Below the pieces are notes generated by a model, which saw only the letters and a program-made list of their open reading frames with translations, was not told the DNA's origin and did not search any database. The position numbers and the translations under genes are program-made. From Manihot esculenta (Eukaryota; Streptophyta; Magnoliopsida; Malpighiales; Euphorbiaceae), in assembly GCF_001659605.2 (NCBI RefSeq), contig NC_035171.2, forward strand, positions 10,260,256 to 10,324,255: a stretch of 64,000 bases of DNA. The letters are read 5' to 3'. Below, one piece after another: positions 43,336 through 57,100 of the stretch (positions are counted from its first letter, which is position 1; every line of letters begins with the position of its first letter).

Positions 43336-45155
43336 AACTTCCTATGGGAGGTTTTCTTTCTGATGCTACTAATTTGGTTTTTCTGGTTCTAAAGGGTCCA
43401 AGAAGATAGTTGTTTATTATGCATGCATGCAGATGATCTAATGAACATTCAACCATTTCTTAGCGTTTGTGAATCAGTTTCCTGCTCTCAGATTAAATTC
43501 CACCCCTTACTAGATGAGGTGTGAATGAGAGCAGGAGGTTCTGCTTTTTAGGATGTTGTTGATTTGGTGTACCACATTTTACAGCAACCAGTCAAAAGGT
43601 ACACAGAAAACTATGTCCATTTTGGTTGCTCCCTGTTGTATTTTTAGGATAGTCAGCATTTTCTGCAATTTTTTAGTTGATGAGAAGAAATTTTTAGAAA
43701 CAGTTTTGCAGGAATAATTTGTCTAGCTTGTTAGGAAGGTTAAAAGCTGGACGTTGTAAAAGTTCCTGTATATTTATTTTCTACAGTCAAATTGCTGGGG
43801 TCTTGGTATTAACAAGTTATCCAGGCTGATTGTTTCTGCTGATTTTTATTCCATCTATGAAGTTGATTTATTGGTTTAAACTCCTCTTACAAGTAATGTA
43901 ATTTCTTTCCTCATTTTGGTAGTTTGTGCTGGATTTTGCTCTCATGGCTCTTCAAATACATGTGCAATGAGAGACCAATACAATCTCCAACTTGCCAGTC
44001 TGTTTATTTACAATGTTCTTGAAGTTTATTGTTGTCTGCAGCATTCCTATTTATCTAAACAGTAACGTTTAAGATATCTATGAGAATGATCCATCTGGTT
44101 TCAAACATTGTTAAAATTAGATTTTTAGAATTAGCTTTCAGAAATGCAAGTTCATGAAGTTGAGTGTTGAAACAAGCAAATGGAAATGCTGAAGCATTAG
44201 TATTCATACAATGACAACTTAACAACCCTGCTTTACCAGAACGACACCAGAAAATACCCAGCATTATTTGGTATGAAGAAGCCCGATAATATTCTAAGAG
44301 CCTGGTGATGAGTTATGCAGAATAAAAGGGGGAAGTTTGTCTATCATTCTTAAGGCAGTGGGTTCGGAGGTTTTTGGATGTCATACAGAGAGCTCATTCA
44401 CACTATATAGGGAAAGATGAATTCTTCAAGGTTAAATATAGCTAGTATGCCTCACTCTTTATTATTTAATTATCTGTTGAGAATGCTGCCACACTATACG
44501 CTAACATCCAGGGATGCATAGTTTTGGTTTATTGTATAGCAGATATTGCGGTCTGGTTTAAGTGGATAATGCTGTCCAAACCTTCTGAAGCATTGTTCAT
44601 GTTGTGCTTGGTTCAGGTATGTCTTCTTGTTCAAGTTCTATAGATGCAGGTGTTTATCACCTAGACAGCTGTTTCTTGAACCATTGTTTGATTTGTGTTT
44701 CTTTAGTCTTCCTTTTTCTTTTTAATTTTTATAAGTAGCCCTAGTGTTTATCATCTGACAAACAGCTGTAAACCATTCAATTTTGTTGCTGCTTGCTGGG
44801 ATGATTTCACTGTAAGCCCTGTTATTATAAACACATTTTTGCCATTGCATGATAGAATTTCTTAAGCAAGATGAAAATGCAGTTTCTCTGTTATTCAAAG
44901 TAAATCTTAAGAAATTTGGTTCCTAAGTCCCTTTTAAATTGATATCGTCCCACTAACATTCTGCTTTGTCTTTTCATTAATAATGTTTTAATTTTTCCTG
45001 TGACCTTGGCTTGCATCTCGAAGGGGTAGAACTCTTTATTTAGAATTTAGTAATTGCTTTGGGTATTTTTCTGTGTGTATATGTTCTGGGCAACTATTTA
45101 GATATTGGCAATTCTTCCTGTGATGATGACCCGCATCTGAGGTATATAGATACTG
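43336..45155. other. ADA1 3' flank and unassigned sequence
   Basis: Likely 3'UTR for a few hundred bases, then gene-poor sequence of moderate AT content. No domain-bearing frame or repeat boundary recognised. Confidence 0.45.
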
Positions 45156-45156
45156 A

Positions 45157-45262
45157 GTTTATTTCAAATGGTGATTCATGTCCTAGGAGCTTGCACAAAC
45201 TAATTAACAGTTTATTTCAAATGGTGATTCATGTCCTAGGAGCTTGCACAAACTAATTAACA
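45157..45262 (+). repeat. 53-bp tandem duplication
   Basis: The unit starting TTTATTTCAAATGGTGATTC and ending ACTAATTAACAG is repeated twice head to tail with no differences seen. Confidence 0.85.
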
Positions 45263-45268
45263 GATGTG

Positions 45269-45685
45269 GTGACTTGAGAAAATTAATTCCTTGCAAGTGG
45301 CATGGTGTTGTGGTTGTTTTATTTTTGTAGAAAAAGGAATGAGGACAGAGATGAAAATGAGTTGAGCAAGGGGGATGTCCAGTGTAAATTGGCACGCACA
45401 GTGTGCAGAAGGTTGAGTAATGAGTATATAGAAATCATAGGAGAGAAGAAAATAAGTAGGTAGAACCAAAATAACCTAGGGTGATTTGAGAAAATTAAAA
45501 TCCTTGGCAAGTGGCATGGTGTTGTGGTTGTTTTTATTTATGTAGAAAGAGAAAGGAGATGAAAATGAGTTGAGCAAGGGGGATGTCCAGTGTAAATCAG
45601 TACACACAGTGTGCAGAAGGTTGAGTAATGAGTATATAGAAACCATAGGGAAGAAAACAAGTAGGTAGAACCAAAATAACTTAGG
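45269..45685 (+). repeat. Tandem duplication of about 210 bp
   Basis: Unit 1 (45269-45480, starts GTGACTTGAGAAAATTAATT) and unit 2 (45481-45685, starts GTGATTTGAGAAAATTAAAA) are diverged copies sharing phrases such as GGCATGGTGTTGTGGTTG and AGCAAGGGGGATGTCCAG. Small indels separate them, so this is older than the 53-bp duplication beside it. Non-coding on both strands. Confidence 0.85.
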
Positions 45686-45689
45686 GTGA

Positions 45690-47191
45690 AGCACTTTAAA
45701 GGCCATGAGAGTTTATCAGCTCCAAGTCTAAGGTTGTATGAAGACCCAAACAAATAGATGAAACTGGTTAACTAGCACAGCTGCAGGTTAAAGAAATGTT
45801 TCTGTTCAAGGCCAGTTTTGAATCCTGATATATTAAAGAAGATCAATTTTACATGATAATTTTAGTAATATTGAATAAATTGATTTCCATGTAACTGTGC
45901 CAATTTCTGTTTCACTATATATAAGCTTGTATGACATGTCAGGACTCAGAACCTTAAGGTCCTTTGAGAACTTTTCTCTATGTCATGAGCCTCCAAACTG
46001 CTAAAACGCGAGCATCAATCAATCAACACCTCCGACTGTCAAGTTCCTTGCGTGTTCTCTCTCTCTCAGGCTCTCAGCCTCCATCTTTCCATCCCTTAAG
46101 GCTGCATGCTTGTTGTTTGGGCCATTGTGGAGCGTGAACACTGGGCTCAAGCTCTTGAAGTGTTTTCTAACCAATATCCTTTTGCCTTTAGTTTTGGATA
46201 TTAATTGATGATATAAGATTCACTAAGCATGTTTTTGGAGTAATGCTACAGTAGAGTTTGTTGCAGTTTCACAATAATGATATACTGTTCTTTACAAAGA
46301 GCTCTTTTCAGTTACACTCCTCTTATTTCTTATGTACTCCTGACCATCTAATTTGCTTGAAGCAGGCCAGACTGTCAGATATTGCGGTCATGGAAATCCC
46401 ACTTTGCTTTCAGTTTGGAGTCTGGTATCTCCTGGCCGCAGCAAATCAGAAGGATATGACCCCGGCTTGGTGTTTTGGTGGGATCAATGTGTCATCAAGA
46501 AAATATCTGACTTAAAATAGCTTCTGAATTAGGAAAATCATCCAAGGTACTCTCATGCTTTTTTCCTGCTATGTTTCTCTCTCTAATAATGTGTATACAT
46601 AAGTTTCTTTTTTCAAACATAAAGGTACTTAACAAGTGTTGTTCAGAACTTCAGATGTTATCAACCAGCATTACACTTTGTATCTGGTATATTAAAATTA
46701 TCATTGCTAGCAGATGGAGACAACTTGAAGTAGTCAGGCAAATTGCATCCTTCATCCCTCGACATATTTCTAAATTTCACAGGCACCTCTTAACGTTGAT
46801 TTGTATGAGAAAAAAGAATCCCTAAACTTCTATTTAGTAACACCAAAATCCCTGTTATCTTATCGGTTTACAAGTTAACTTATGGCTAATTTTACTTGCC
46901 ATTCCTCACCTTAGATTGTGTGCCATGGCCATGGCCATTCATCAAGTTCAATTATATCATAAAAGTTCCTGTACTTCGATTTAATATATATTTTCTTTGA
47001 TTTTTTTTATACAAGTATTCGTGATTAAAGCTTTCGTAGTAATCATAAATTATGATCATGTATTTTTTATTTAAAACTTTTATAGTTAGTTTAAGAATTC
47101 AAATCCTTGTTCACTCTCGCTTATCCAAAATAAAATTCATACTGTTAGAGATAGTTTAATATTTTTATAAATATTTACAATTTAATAATTA
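45690..47191. other. Unassigned intergenic sequence
   Basis: No gene or repeat boundary supported. The short open frames at 46258-46515 and 46571-46825 have no recognisable domain. Confidence 0.45.
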
Positions 47192-47200
47192 TTTATTTTA

Positions 47201-47285
47201 GGCCAATTTTAATTTAAATCTTTTAATTTTGATTTAATTGGTCAACTTTTGTATTTTTTATAAATGTTAAGCCTTTTTCAGTAAT

Positions 47286-47329
<44 letters not shown>

Positions 47330-47505
47330 CAACGGGACGTGTCAGCTAAATTATCAAATTGTTACATAAACTATCAAATTTAAAATTTACAGATTGATTA
47401 AAATTATACTAAAATGCAAAGGTTGGGTCAATTAAATCAAAATTAAAAGATTTAAATTAAAATATAAATACGTATAAATATTAGGTTTTTTTGAATTAAT
47501 TGGCC
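47201..47505. mobile_element. MITE with long inverted arms and 9-bp target duplication
   Basis: Ends GGCCAATTTTAATTTAAATC and AATTGGCC; inside, two near-identical 40-bp segments (AATCTTTTAATTTTGATTTA and its complement) face each other. The direct repeat TTTATTTTA flanks it (47192-47200 and 47506-47514), 9 bp as in Mutator-like elements. The AT-rich repeat could partly arise by chance. An (AAT)n microsatellite occupies the loop. Confidence 0.6.
47288..47330 (+). repeat. (AAT)n microsatellite
   Basis: About 13 uninterrupted AAT units in the loop of the MITE at 47201-47505. Confidence 0.9.
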
Positions 47506-47514
47506 TTTATTTTA

Positions 47515-50289
47515 TATTATTAAACATCATGTAATTTTTATTGTTTCCTAAAGAAATTTAATAACAAAATTTACTTCTATTATTTAGGTTGTTGCCTGAA
47601 GAATTCACAATCCATTTAACTAATAGTAATTATTGTTACAATTAATATCTATAATATTCAAACACTAATAAGTAGGGATAATCTTCTTTTTTCTTCTTTT
47701 TTCTTTTTAGATTCATATTGTATATACTTTTTGCCTTTTTTACCATTAACACAATAACGTATCCAATATTAAATTATTATTTAGCATATTTTATATTAAA
47801 AAACTATTTATATATTAAATGGAAGTTTAGAGATTTTTGTGATACAAATTGAAATTCTATAATACAATCACTTAAATTGAAGGTAGCAGGTGAAATATAA
47901 TTGCAAGTTCACTTACAAATTGTCGACAGCAGGCACATAGATTTTAGTGATACTTTTATTAAACTTTAGGGATCTGTGTAAATCCAAATGGACAAATTCA
48001 AGTTGAACCACTCAAATTGAGGGACTGTGACTCACCACTCTAGAAAACACCGTAACTGGTGAAAGTAACATTCACAATTCGCAGATGAGAAGCTAGATAT
48101 TATGTTTCCTCGCTAAATTCATTGTAAGGGTCGGTCTGCTTTGTTTTCATGGTTTGGAGATGCTTAATTTGTCAGCAACATGTGACTATGACAACCCACA
48201 CTTTTGGCATTGATATCTACCCATATTCCATAATCCTTGTCTCTTAGTGCTTCCATAGCTTTTATGGCTTTAATTTTATCAGAGTTAACTTTTGTCAGGG
48301 TTAGCTTTTATACCTCTTTTAGAGACTATATACTTTAAAATTTTAGAACTCTTACCCAGGAATGTAGTTTTTGATGCAATGCACCAAAATAGCCTTGGAG
48401 ATGGCTACTACTTGACATGCCAATGGGACCAATTACAAGGGCAGTTTGCAGTGCCCTATTTCTGTAGCCATTAGCTTAGTGTGGATGCTTTCTTAAATTC
48501 CTCATGATTGCTCATTGATATCAGAAACATATGACTATGATAATCGTGCACTGAATCTTGTTTTTGGAAGTCTTATATGGCATTGAACTGAAATATAGCA
48601 TACAAAGCTTCACTTGTCTTCTTGTTTCATAGGTTGTTCTCGTTCAATGGTTAGCCATTCAAAAGTTTCAGGAATTTTAAGGCTACGCTTTTATTTCTCA
48701 TGTATTTTCATGCTCTGTTTTTCTCTCATAAACACCAGAGAAAGTAAACCATTAAAACGACTTAACATCTTCCTTAATCATCTCATTCTCAATAACCTTC
48801 CTCATCCCTTTATATTATTAATTCTTGTGGAAATGCTTAATGTGGATTGAACTCATGAACATGGTAAAGAAAAATTGTAGTGAGTACAGTTGCCTGCATT
48901 CAACATTTGCTTGTTGCATTTTTGTGTAACAATTTTGCTTCAGCTGTTGCGAGGTATACTGATGCTAACCAAGCACACGGGGGAAGCTATTCCAAGTAAG
49001 ATATCATTTATGGGTTATGACAAAACATTATGTATTTACAAATGACTTGTCATTTGACAGGAACTTGTTTTCTCACATAAAGGTAAAACTTTTGACACAT
49101 ATTTGCACCGATTTCTGATAAACTCAGCAACAGCTCTGTACCATGCTACTGCAATAACGGCCGTTGGATGGTAAAACCTATGATGGATGCCCATGAAGTT
49201 GCAGGACACGAGCAGCTCATCATTATTAGCACGCAGTATGCTGTGTCTTCTTGTATTAGGCATGGTTTGCAGAGAAGGAAGATGTTCCACTATTGTTAGA
49301 CCATACAAAAACTTTCCAGAAAGGTCGTTGCTTGCGCTTGGGTTGGTTAGTTATCTGTTCTGTTTCTGATCTTCTCAACATCTCCCACATAACTTGGACA
49401 TCCTCATATCCACAGGTCTGTATATCATTGTGAAGCTTCAGAAGACCAGCACCTTCTCAAAAACACAACACCAGGGGACAAAAACATGTAAGATCTTTCT
49501 GATTCTTTAATGGAATAAAAAAAAAAAAAAAGAAGCTGACCCAGTTATTGACCCTATAATCCAATAGCCTAAATGACATTAATCATGTGATACTCCCAAG
49601 TGGTTGGGAAACAAAAACAAAGGTTGTTTTGTTGTATTAAAGCATTAATCAATACCCAGATGGAGCTGGAGGAATCTGTGATGGGGGCAAAGGAAGCAGT
49701 GATTAGACAAATAATTCTTGTTCAGTTATCAAAAGTGACGGCTATAGCCATAAAGCTACACTGAAATAGAAGGTGATCTTAAAGTGAAGCCTCTTGTGCT
49801 TTAACTTTCGGCGCAGGGTGTTTCTGAAAAGGCGACGATTGTATCCATAAAGATTTTTCTATTAGGCATCTGACCTTGTATAAGAGCTTTATTTTATTTC
49901 TGAGTGGTTTTAGCCTAGTGGATGTGGTTGGTCATACATAGAATCTACAAATTGGGGTGATCTTACAGAAATTATTCCTTAACGAGAAAAACGATTATCT
50001 ACTTTTTCTTATTTTTAGAATTCATGAATGGGATCGCTTGTATAAATTTTTGTAAATTACTTATTTAGAAATATCTAATCATTTTCCTATAACTGAAAAA
50101 AGAAAGGAAACCGAATCCAACATTGCTTTAATTACCTCCCTCGGAATTAAAGAATTAAGAGAAAATAAACCTCTCAAACACTATTATTATTACTACCGGT
50201 GAGGGTCATTATTGTTGAATTATGAAAGATTAGATAACTGATTTGACAAATCAATTCTTATGAAATTTCGATTTGTCTTTTAGTCGATT
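47515..50289. other. Unassigned intergenic sequence
   Basis: No gene could be supported. A 90-codon minus-strand frame at 49036-49308 has a less biased composition than its neighbours but no domain I recognise. Confidence 0.4.
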
Positions 50290-50817
50290 CACTGACAATT
50301 ATTGGATTCTTCCACCAATTTTTTTTTTTTTGGAAAAAAAAAAACATCATAACAATAATAATCAAAAGCCGGAAAAGAAAGGTTCACAAGTTTTTGAAAA
50401 GAAAAAAAAAATGGAAAACTCATATAAATAACGAAATAAAAGAAAAACTTGTATAAATTAGTTTCTTCTGATTTAATTATATTAAAATTGATGAACTTTT
50501 TTTTTTTTAAAAAAAAATACGTGTTCGCCATGATTAATTATAATTTGTGAACACTAATCTCTAAACATTAATTACACACAGTCGATCCTTGTATTGGAAT
50601 AAAATTTCAGCTATCGTGCATGGAATTAAATTTTGATATATCCATATGAATTCTTTTTTAAGAAAATAAAATTGTCAAAGAAAAATAGAACAACTCAACA
50701 CGGAAACAAAATTGTCTCCTTTTGTTTTTTTTTTAACTGAGAAAAGAAAAGAAAAGGAAAGGAAAGATTTGAAGTTGATAATCTGCAGTGAGTGGAAGGC
50801 TGATCCAAAAAATAAAA

Positions 50818-51200
50818 AAGAGAATAAAAGAGAAGAGAAGAGAAGAGAAGAGAAGAGAAGAGGAGAAAAAAAGGAGTACCATTATCCCGAGGCTTGAAAC
50901 GAGCAGAGATAGAAATCCAAACTCTTCTTACAGGAAAAATCATCTTATGCCACCAATCCATCAATTTATTAGCTTTTCTCTTAGCTCTGATCTTTCTCCT
51001 ACACCCCACCACCAGTCTCACTGCTCCGCTTTTTATCCCGGCCGCCAGACCTTTCCCTTAATTTCTTCCTCTTCCTCTTTCTCTGATACAAACACAGAGA
51101 GAGAGAGAGAGAGAGAGATTCAGAATTCAGAGGAGTTAGAGCTTAGTTTCTTCTCTACAATCAAAGCTCTGCGCTTTGTTATAATAATCCCATTGTGAAT
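50818..51200 (+). other. Orphan promoter/5'UTR-like segment with GA-rich microsatellites
   Basis: Contains (AGAGA)n at about 50818-50862 and (GA)n at about 51096-51118, with C/T-rich stretches between (CCTCTTCCTCTTTCTCTG). Local GC is higher than in the flanks, as in plant 5' leader regions. No credible coding sequence follows before AT-rich DNA resumes at 51240, so it may be a gene start cut off by rearrangement or a low-complexity block. Confidence 0.35.
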
Positions 51201-51727
51201 CCACCGACACGTCACTCCCTCTTTTTTTAACTTCGCCTAGTGTAATGTGGCACATTCTCTCTTTTTAATTAAAAAAATAATATTAATTTGTTGTTTGGTG
51301 AATGGTCCTCTTGTAATTTCCTTTAATGATGTCTTTCTTTGTATTTTCTATTTTTTTCCAATTTATTTACCAAATTATATTAGAATTTATTTATATATTT
51401 TTATACGAATATATAAAAAAAATTATCAATAAAAAAATTATAAAATTATGTGAATAGTAATAATCCAACTAGGATAGGATTAAAATTCAATTGTTGCAGT
51501 ATCAATTTTTATTTTATTTTTTTTTTAAAAAAGAAAAAATTCATGGAAATAAATATGGTTCATGATGTAGAAATGTACAAATGAGAAAGCAAATGATTTA
51601 TTATTTATTAAGTAAAAGATAATTCTTAATAAAATACTTAATGCAAAAGAAGCCCACGTGGTTCAATTTATATGGACCTTCCTTTTCAGTTTTGTATTTT
51701 TTGAGGTTAAGGTGCGAGAGAGAATCC

Positions 51728-52200
51728 GAGGTGGGCCGTATTCGGTTCAAATCGAAAAAATCGATCGAATCAAATTAAATTGAAAATTTGATTTGATTTT
51801 TTATATATTTTGATTCGGTTCGGTTTGATTCAATTTTTAATTTCAGAAATTTTAGTTATTTCGATTCAGTTCTGTTTTGATAAAAAAAAATCAAAAAAAT
51901 CGAACCAAACCGATCAGTGATAATAATATATTTTTTCAATAATATAGAAAAATTAAATTATATTAAAATTAAAATATTTTAATTAAATTTTAAAAAATTA
52001 AAAATAAAGTGTAAAAAATAAAAAAAATTATTAAAAATGGAAACCGATCAAACCGAACCGAATCGAACCGAATCAGACCGATTCAGTTCGGTTCGGTTTC
52101 TGACCAAATTGATTCGATTCGATTTTTATAAATACTAAAATTTCGATTTTTAATTTATTCGGTTTGATTCAATTTTAAACCGAACCGACCGAATGCCGTA
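51728..52200. mobile_element. hAT-type MITE, copy 2 (opposite core orientation)
   Basis: 473 bp flanked by a perfect 8-bp duplication GAGAATCC (51720-51727 and 52201-52208). The same CGGTT/AACCG-rich ends and AT-rich core as copy 1, with the core reversed. Terminal repeats have decayed (GAGGTGGGCCGTATTCGG; right end CCGAATGCCGTA). Confidence 0.8.
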
Positions 52201-52208
52201 GAGAATCC

Positions 52209-53840
52209 ATTAAATTAAATATTTATATATAAATTAAATGTATTATTTATATATTTTAGTTAATTATGCTTTAAAAAATTAATTATATATAAAATTTGAT
52301 ATAATTATTTAATTTAATATTTATTAAATTTATTTTTATAGGAAATCCAAGCTTATGTCACACTAAATTTTTTAAAATTGTTTGACTTAATTTCTTGGTT
52401 TAAACAATTGATTAAAAGGACATCCCACTTGTTTTATTTGGAATTTTAGAGTCTGGCGCATATAATTATGAAACGTATTTTCTCGTTATTTATTTTTTAA
52501 AAAAAATTATTTATCTTTCAAAAATTAACAAAATAATTAATTTTTTAATATAATTAATTTTAATTAAAAGTTTAAATTCGAAAATTTTTTAATTCTAAAA
52601 ATGATTTCAACATCAACGAATTAAAATCGATGATGAACACCCGAAGTTATGATTACGTATAGTTTAGAATAATACAATAATACATAAATTAATTAAAGGA
52701 ATCCGATTTTTTAAATAAATAAAAAAAAGTAAAATGTATATGGCCTACAAAAGGAGCAGTGTCGGCAACGTTCGAGTCCACGTGGCTAATCAAAGGGATG
52801 GATACGGGGTGAAAAAGACTGTTCACCTCATTATTCAATGGAAAATTATTTTCTTAGCCAATCAAACAAAGACACGTAATTAATGTCATAGGATGCCTTT
52901 AAAAAAATGATCACAATTTCTTTTTCCAGAAATCTAAACTACAAGTCGGAATTTGGATGGACTCTTCATTATTTTCTTTTAAGAAAGAGACCGTTTTGCT
53001 TTTTAAAATTTATAATTTGTTAAAATTTCAATTTCAATATGAAAATGCCCTAGACGCACTATATATATATGACTAATATATTTAATTTAAAATTTTGTGT
53101 CAATTAAATATTCATATTTTTATTAAAAATTAAATAAGTCCTAACTTAATATAATATTATTTTTTAATAATAAAATTAATATTTTAATTATTATAAAATT
53201 TTTTAAAAATATATAGATATAATAAATAATTTTTAAACTTATAAAAATGAAGTTTTATTATATAAAAATATTTTTATTATTACGTGCTTTCTCTTACATA
53301 TTCTTATTTTTCTTATAATATTTTTTGTTTTTATATATTACACATTTTTATTTCATATATTAATAATTGTTTATGCAAAATTAACTGTAGAAATCTATAT
53401 TTAATATATTATAAAAAGTGAAATATTTCACTAATTAAAAAACTTTTTTTATATACAATATAAAATCTCGTTAATATTGAGATAATGCAATTTTATATTA
53501 TACAAATATTAATATTTGTTTTATTGTGTAAATATATTAATTTTACTTATTGTGTAAATAGCAATAATAAAAACGTGTCATAAATACGTCATTAGTTTTA
53601 ATTTAAACTTGTCAATCTCTTATTGGTTACTAAATTAGCAACTAATCTTGACTATTATTAATTACACGTGTTAAAAATGTAAAAGAAAAGTGTATGTGAT
53701 TTGAATTAGTTTAAATAAATTTTTGCTGTTTTAATTAATAAATAAAAACTCTCTATAATAAGAATATATATTTAAAAAAACTTGTGATGCTGTGAATAAA
53801 TTAAAAATTAAAATTTTGATATTTATAAAAGTTAAATTAA
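52209..53840. other. AT-rich intergenic sequence
   Basis: No gene or repeat boundary recognised. A short less AT-rich patch at about 52740-52830 (with CCACGTGG) is unexplained. Confidence 0.45.
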
Positions 53841-53844
53841 ATTG

Positions 53845-54115
53845 GTTTTATTAGAAATCGAATTGAATTGGTTTAAATCAGTTTGATTCGATTCGATTTA
53901 AATTTTTAATAAATTTTTTATTTTTTATCCTTTATTTTTTAGTATTTTAAAATTTAATTAAAATATTTTAATTCTAATATAATCTAATTTATTTATATTA
54001 TTGAATATAATATACTGTTATCACTAATCAATTCGATTTAATTTTTTTTAATTTTTTTCTAATTAAAATTAAATCAAATCGAAATAACTAAAATTTTTAA
54101 AATTAAAAACTGAAA
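53845..54115. mobile_element. hAT-type MITE, copy 3 (decayed)
   Basis: The core order and phrases of copy 1 can be followed (CAGTTTGATTCGATTCGATT, then TTTAAAATTTAATTAAAATA, then GTTATCACTAATCAATTCGA), but the CGGTT-rich termini are eroded. No target duplication was found. Confidence 0.55.
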
Positions 54116-57100
54116 CATGTAACTGTGAATATGATAAATAAAATAGTATAACGTCAACCGTAATTTAATAGTATCAAAAGCTTTATATATTTTTTATTAA
54201 CAAATTTAATTACACGATATTGATTAATTTGTTAAAATTCAAATTATAAAATTTTATTTTAAAATGTTAAAATTATAAAATTATTTTAATAATTGAAGTT
54301 TTTTCTTTTTTTCCTTCCAATGTTCTTAATTATTAAAGTTTAGAGCAAACTAACTTGACGTTAGCAAGTGTGGATTCTAAAGTCATCACTCATAATTAAT
54401 CAATAATTCATAAAAAAGTGGCTTCCCCATTGCCATTACTCCATGGTATGAGTAGCACGTGCAAGGAAGCATACCGTTATACTAAATTTAAATAATATAT
54501 ATATATATATAAATGAAAGAGTTTCATTCAAATTGATATAAATAATTGAATAAAATTATTAAATTCTGTTAAGATTGAACTCTCGAATATTATGGTTCGC
54601 TAGTATTTCGGACGAATTTCATCTCGTTTTATACGGATAGTTTTTTTCTCACGATATCACTAGTTTTATACAATTTTTCTATTTAGACTAATTCTGATAT
54701 CAATTGAAACAAACTGGTTCAAACTGATCCAAATAATTTTTAGATTTATTTTTCACTTTATCTAAAATAATTAATCTAAATTATTTAATAGTTTTAAATA
54801 AACTATTACATATAATTTTAATTTTTCATAATATGTTGATATGAGATGAAAAACAAGTGAATATCTGAATATATATATAGTATTTTGCTAATATATATAT
54901 ATAAATTAAAATAAATAAATTTAAAAGTTTGGTTTTACTAAGTGAATAATCTAATGTGATCCCATAAACAAATGATGAATGTGTAAAAATATACCTTATA
55001 AAATTCAAAATGGTAATGAATTTTTAGGGAAAAAAAAGATTTTCTTAAAAAAAATAAATGATTGTATGATGTAAAATTGAGTCAAAACAACATCATCATT
55101 ATTGGGTTTTCCATATTGGATTTATTCATGGATGGAATAATTGTAAACAAAATGGAAGTTTAGGTTTGGAACATATAATTGAGCACAATGAGAAAAGGAG
55201 AAAAAAAGAAAAGAAAATCCTCACAGAAGAAATTCAAAGAAAAAGCATCAAATTAATTAGATGAGTGCTCACGACAAGAGATGCCATTTCAACCAACCAT
55301 TATGTTTTTGTGTTTGAATAAATAAACATAATATCAACCTGAGCCACATCATGTGGGTCATATTTATTTACAAATTCAAATTCAAGTTCAACCTCACTTC
55401 TTTCAAGACGACTCTTCTTCAACGCTCATTCTTAAGAAAAAAATTTATCATTTAGTATCTTTCTGTTATGAAAAAATTTATTATTTTATTTTAAAAAATA
55501 TATTAAAATATTTTTAACATTTTAAAAAATCTATTAATCAATCTCTCTATTAATTTTAATTATCAGATATTGTAAAAAAATTTAAAATACTTATGATAAG
55601 AGAAACTTATTAGTAAATTTTTTAAAAATTTGAGAGACTAACTAATAACTTTTTTTAAAATTATAGAAATAAAATCGTAAAATATTTAACGTTAAAATTA
55701 ATAAAAAGACTAATTAGTAATTTTTTTAAAATGTTAGAGATATTTTAATATATTTTTTAAAATCGAGAAATTAATTTTTTTTATACTGATTTTTCATTTT
55801 TTTTATCACTCAACTTTGTAATTTTCCAATAGCAACATATACCCATATTCAAAAACAAGAAATCTGCTAAAAATTCAATTTGATTACTTTTTTTTTTATT
55901 AATTTTTATATTGAACAACCTTTTCCTTCCAATTTCAAAGACAAAAATAGTGGATAAGAAATTTACATAGCATTGAAAATTCTTTCTCTTTTCTTTTAAG
56001 CTATTATATTCCAATCCAAGACACTAACCATCAAATACTTTAATACTAGAAAAGAGGCTCATTGAAAGCTATTGCTGCAAACTTTTAAAAGCTCAAAGTG
56101 ATGCAATAGTTTGAGTGGGAGGAGAGAGAGAGAAAGAGAATTCATGGGTCTTCCAACTTAAGCATTGGATTCTATGATTAGTGGATAATCTAGATTTTTC
56201 TTATCACTAAACAGAATATCATGTAGCACACACTTATCCTTTAAGATTTTTCCAATTTGACTAGTTGAAGTGACCTAATGAATAGGTTGACAATACATCA
56301 TGGTTGACACAAGCATGGAACTTTCTTTCAACATACACTTATGAAGGATTTATAAAAAGAAAAATCAAATTACAACATATGGGTAATGTATTTTTGGTAT
56401 TTTGTTAAGAATTTTAATAATTTTATTGTGAATGGTTTATCTTTAATTAAATATAAAGAAAAACTGATAAAAAGAATGATTTAGATATTTGATTCTTTCT
56501 AATTATTTACTGTTTCTTTTTGTGTTTTTATTACAATTCTACTATGTTATGGGGTAATGAATTGGATACAGTTGTAAAATCAAAATTGAACTCTAATTTG
56601 TTAGTGCATGCTCTACTTTATAGATTCATATAATTCAGGTGATTCCAATATTAATTATAATAGTCTGATTAAAACTTATTTAAATAATATATAAAAATTT
56701 TCACTTAATTTATGATGTTGTGAGATTTAGAAAAAAATAAAATTTATAAGTGTATATATAAACTTGATCCGGAGAGTCACGTTTTCTTTTAATTCTATTT
56801 TTTTTTCTCGTCTTCTTTTAATTCCCCTCCAATGCGTGTGGTGGTAGGGCCGCGACATAGCTGGACTGCTCTCTTATTCCCCGTCACGTCATGTGAGATA
56901 AACTATTTTCTAGCAGATTCAGGCTTTCGGGCAGCGCGGCCTGCTTTAGGCGCGGTTCAAGCGTGATGTCGATGAATTAGCCTGCTCAATGGGCTCTAGT
57001 GGACTTTGGACCTGCTTTTATTTTTTTTAGAACTCAACCTCAGAGCGAAGTAGTCATCAATTTAAAATAATTAATCTAAATTATTTAATAATTTTAAATT

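Noticed and set aside
49036..49308. 90-codon minus frame with fairly balanced composition
   Set aside because: No recognisable domain, no neighbouring exons found; a homology search with any plant hit would reopen it.
50788..51198. 136-codon plus frame
   Set aside because: Built from GAGAA and GA microsatellites and a Ser-rich stretch; no protein character.
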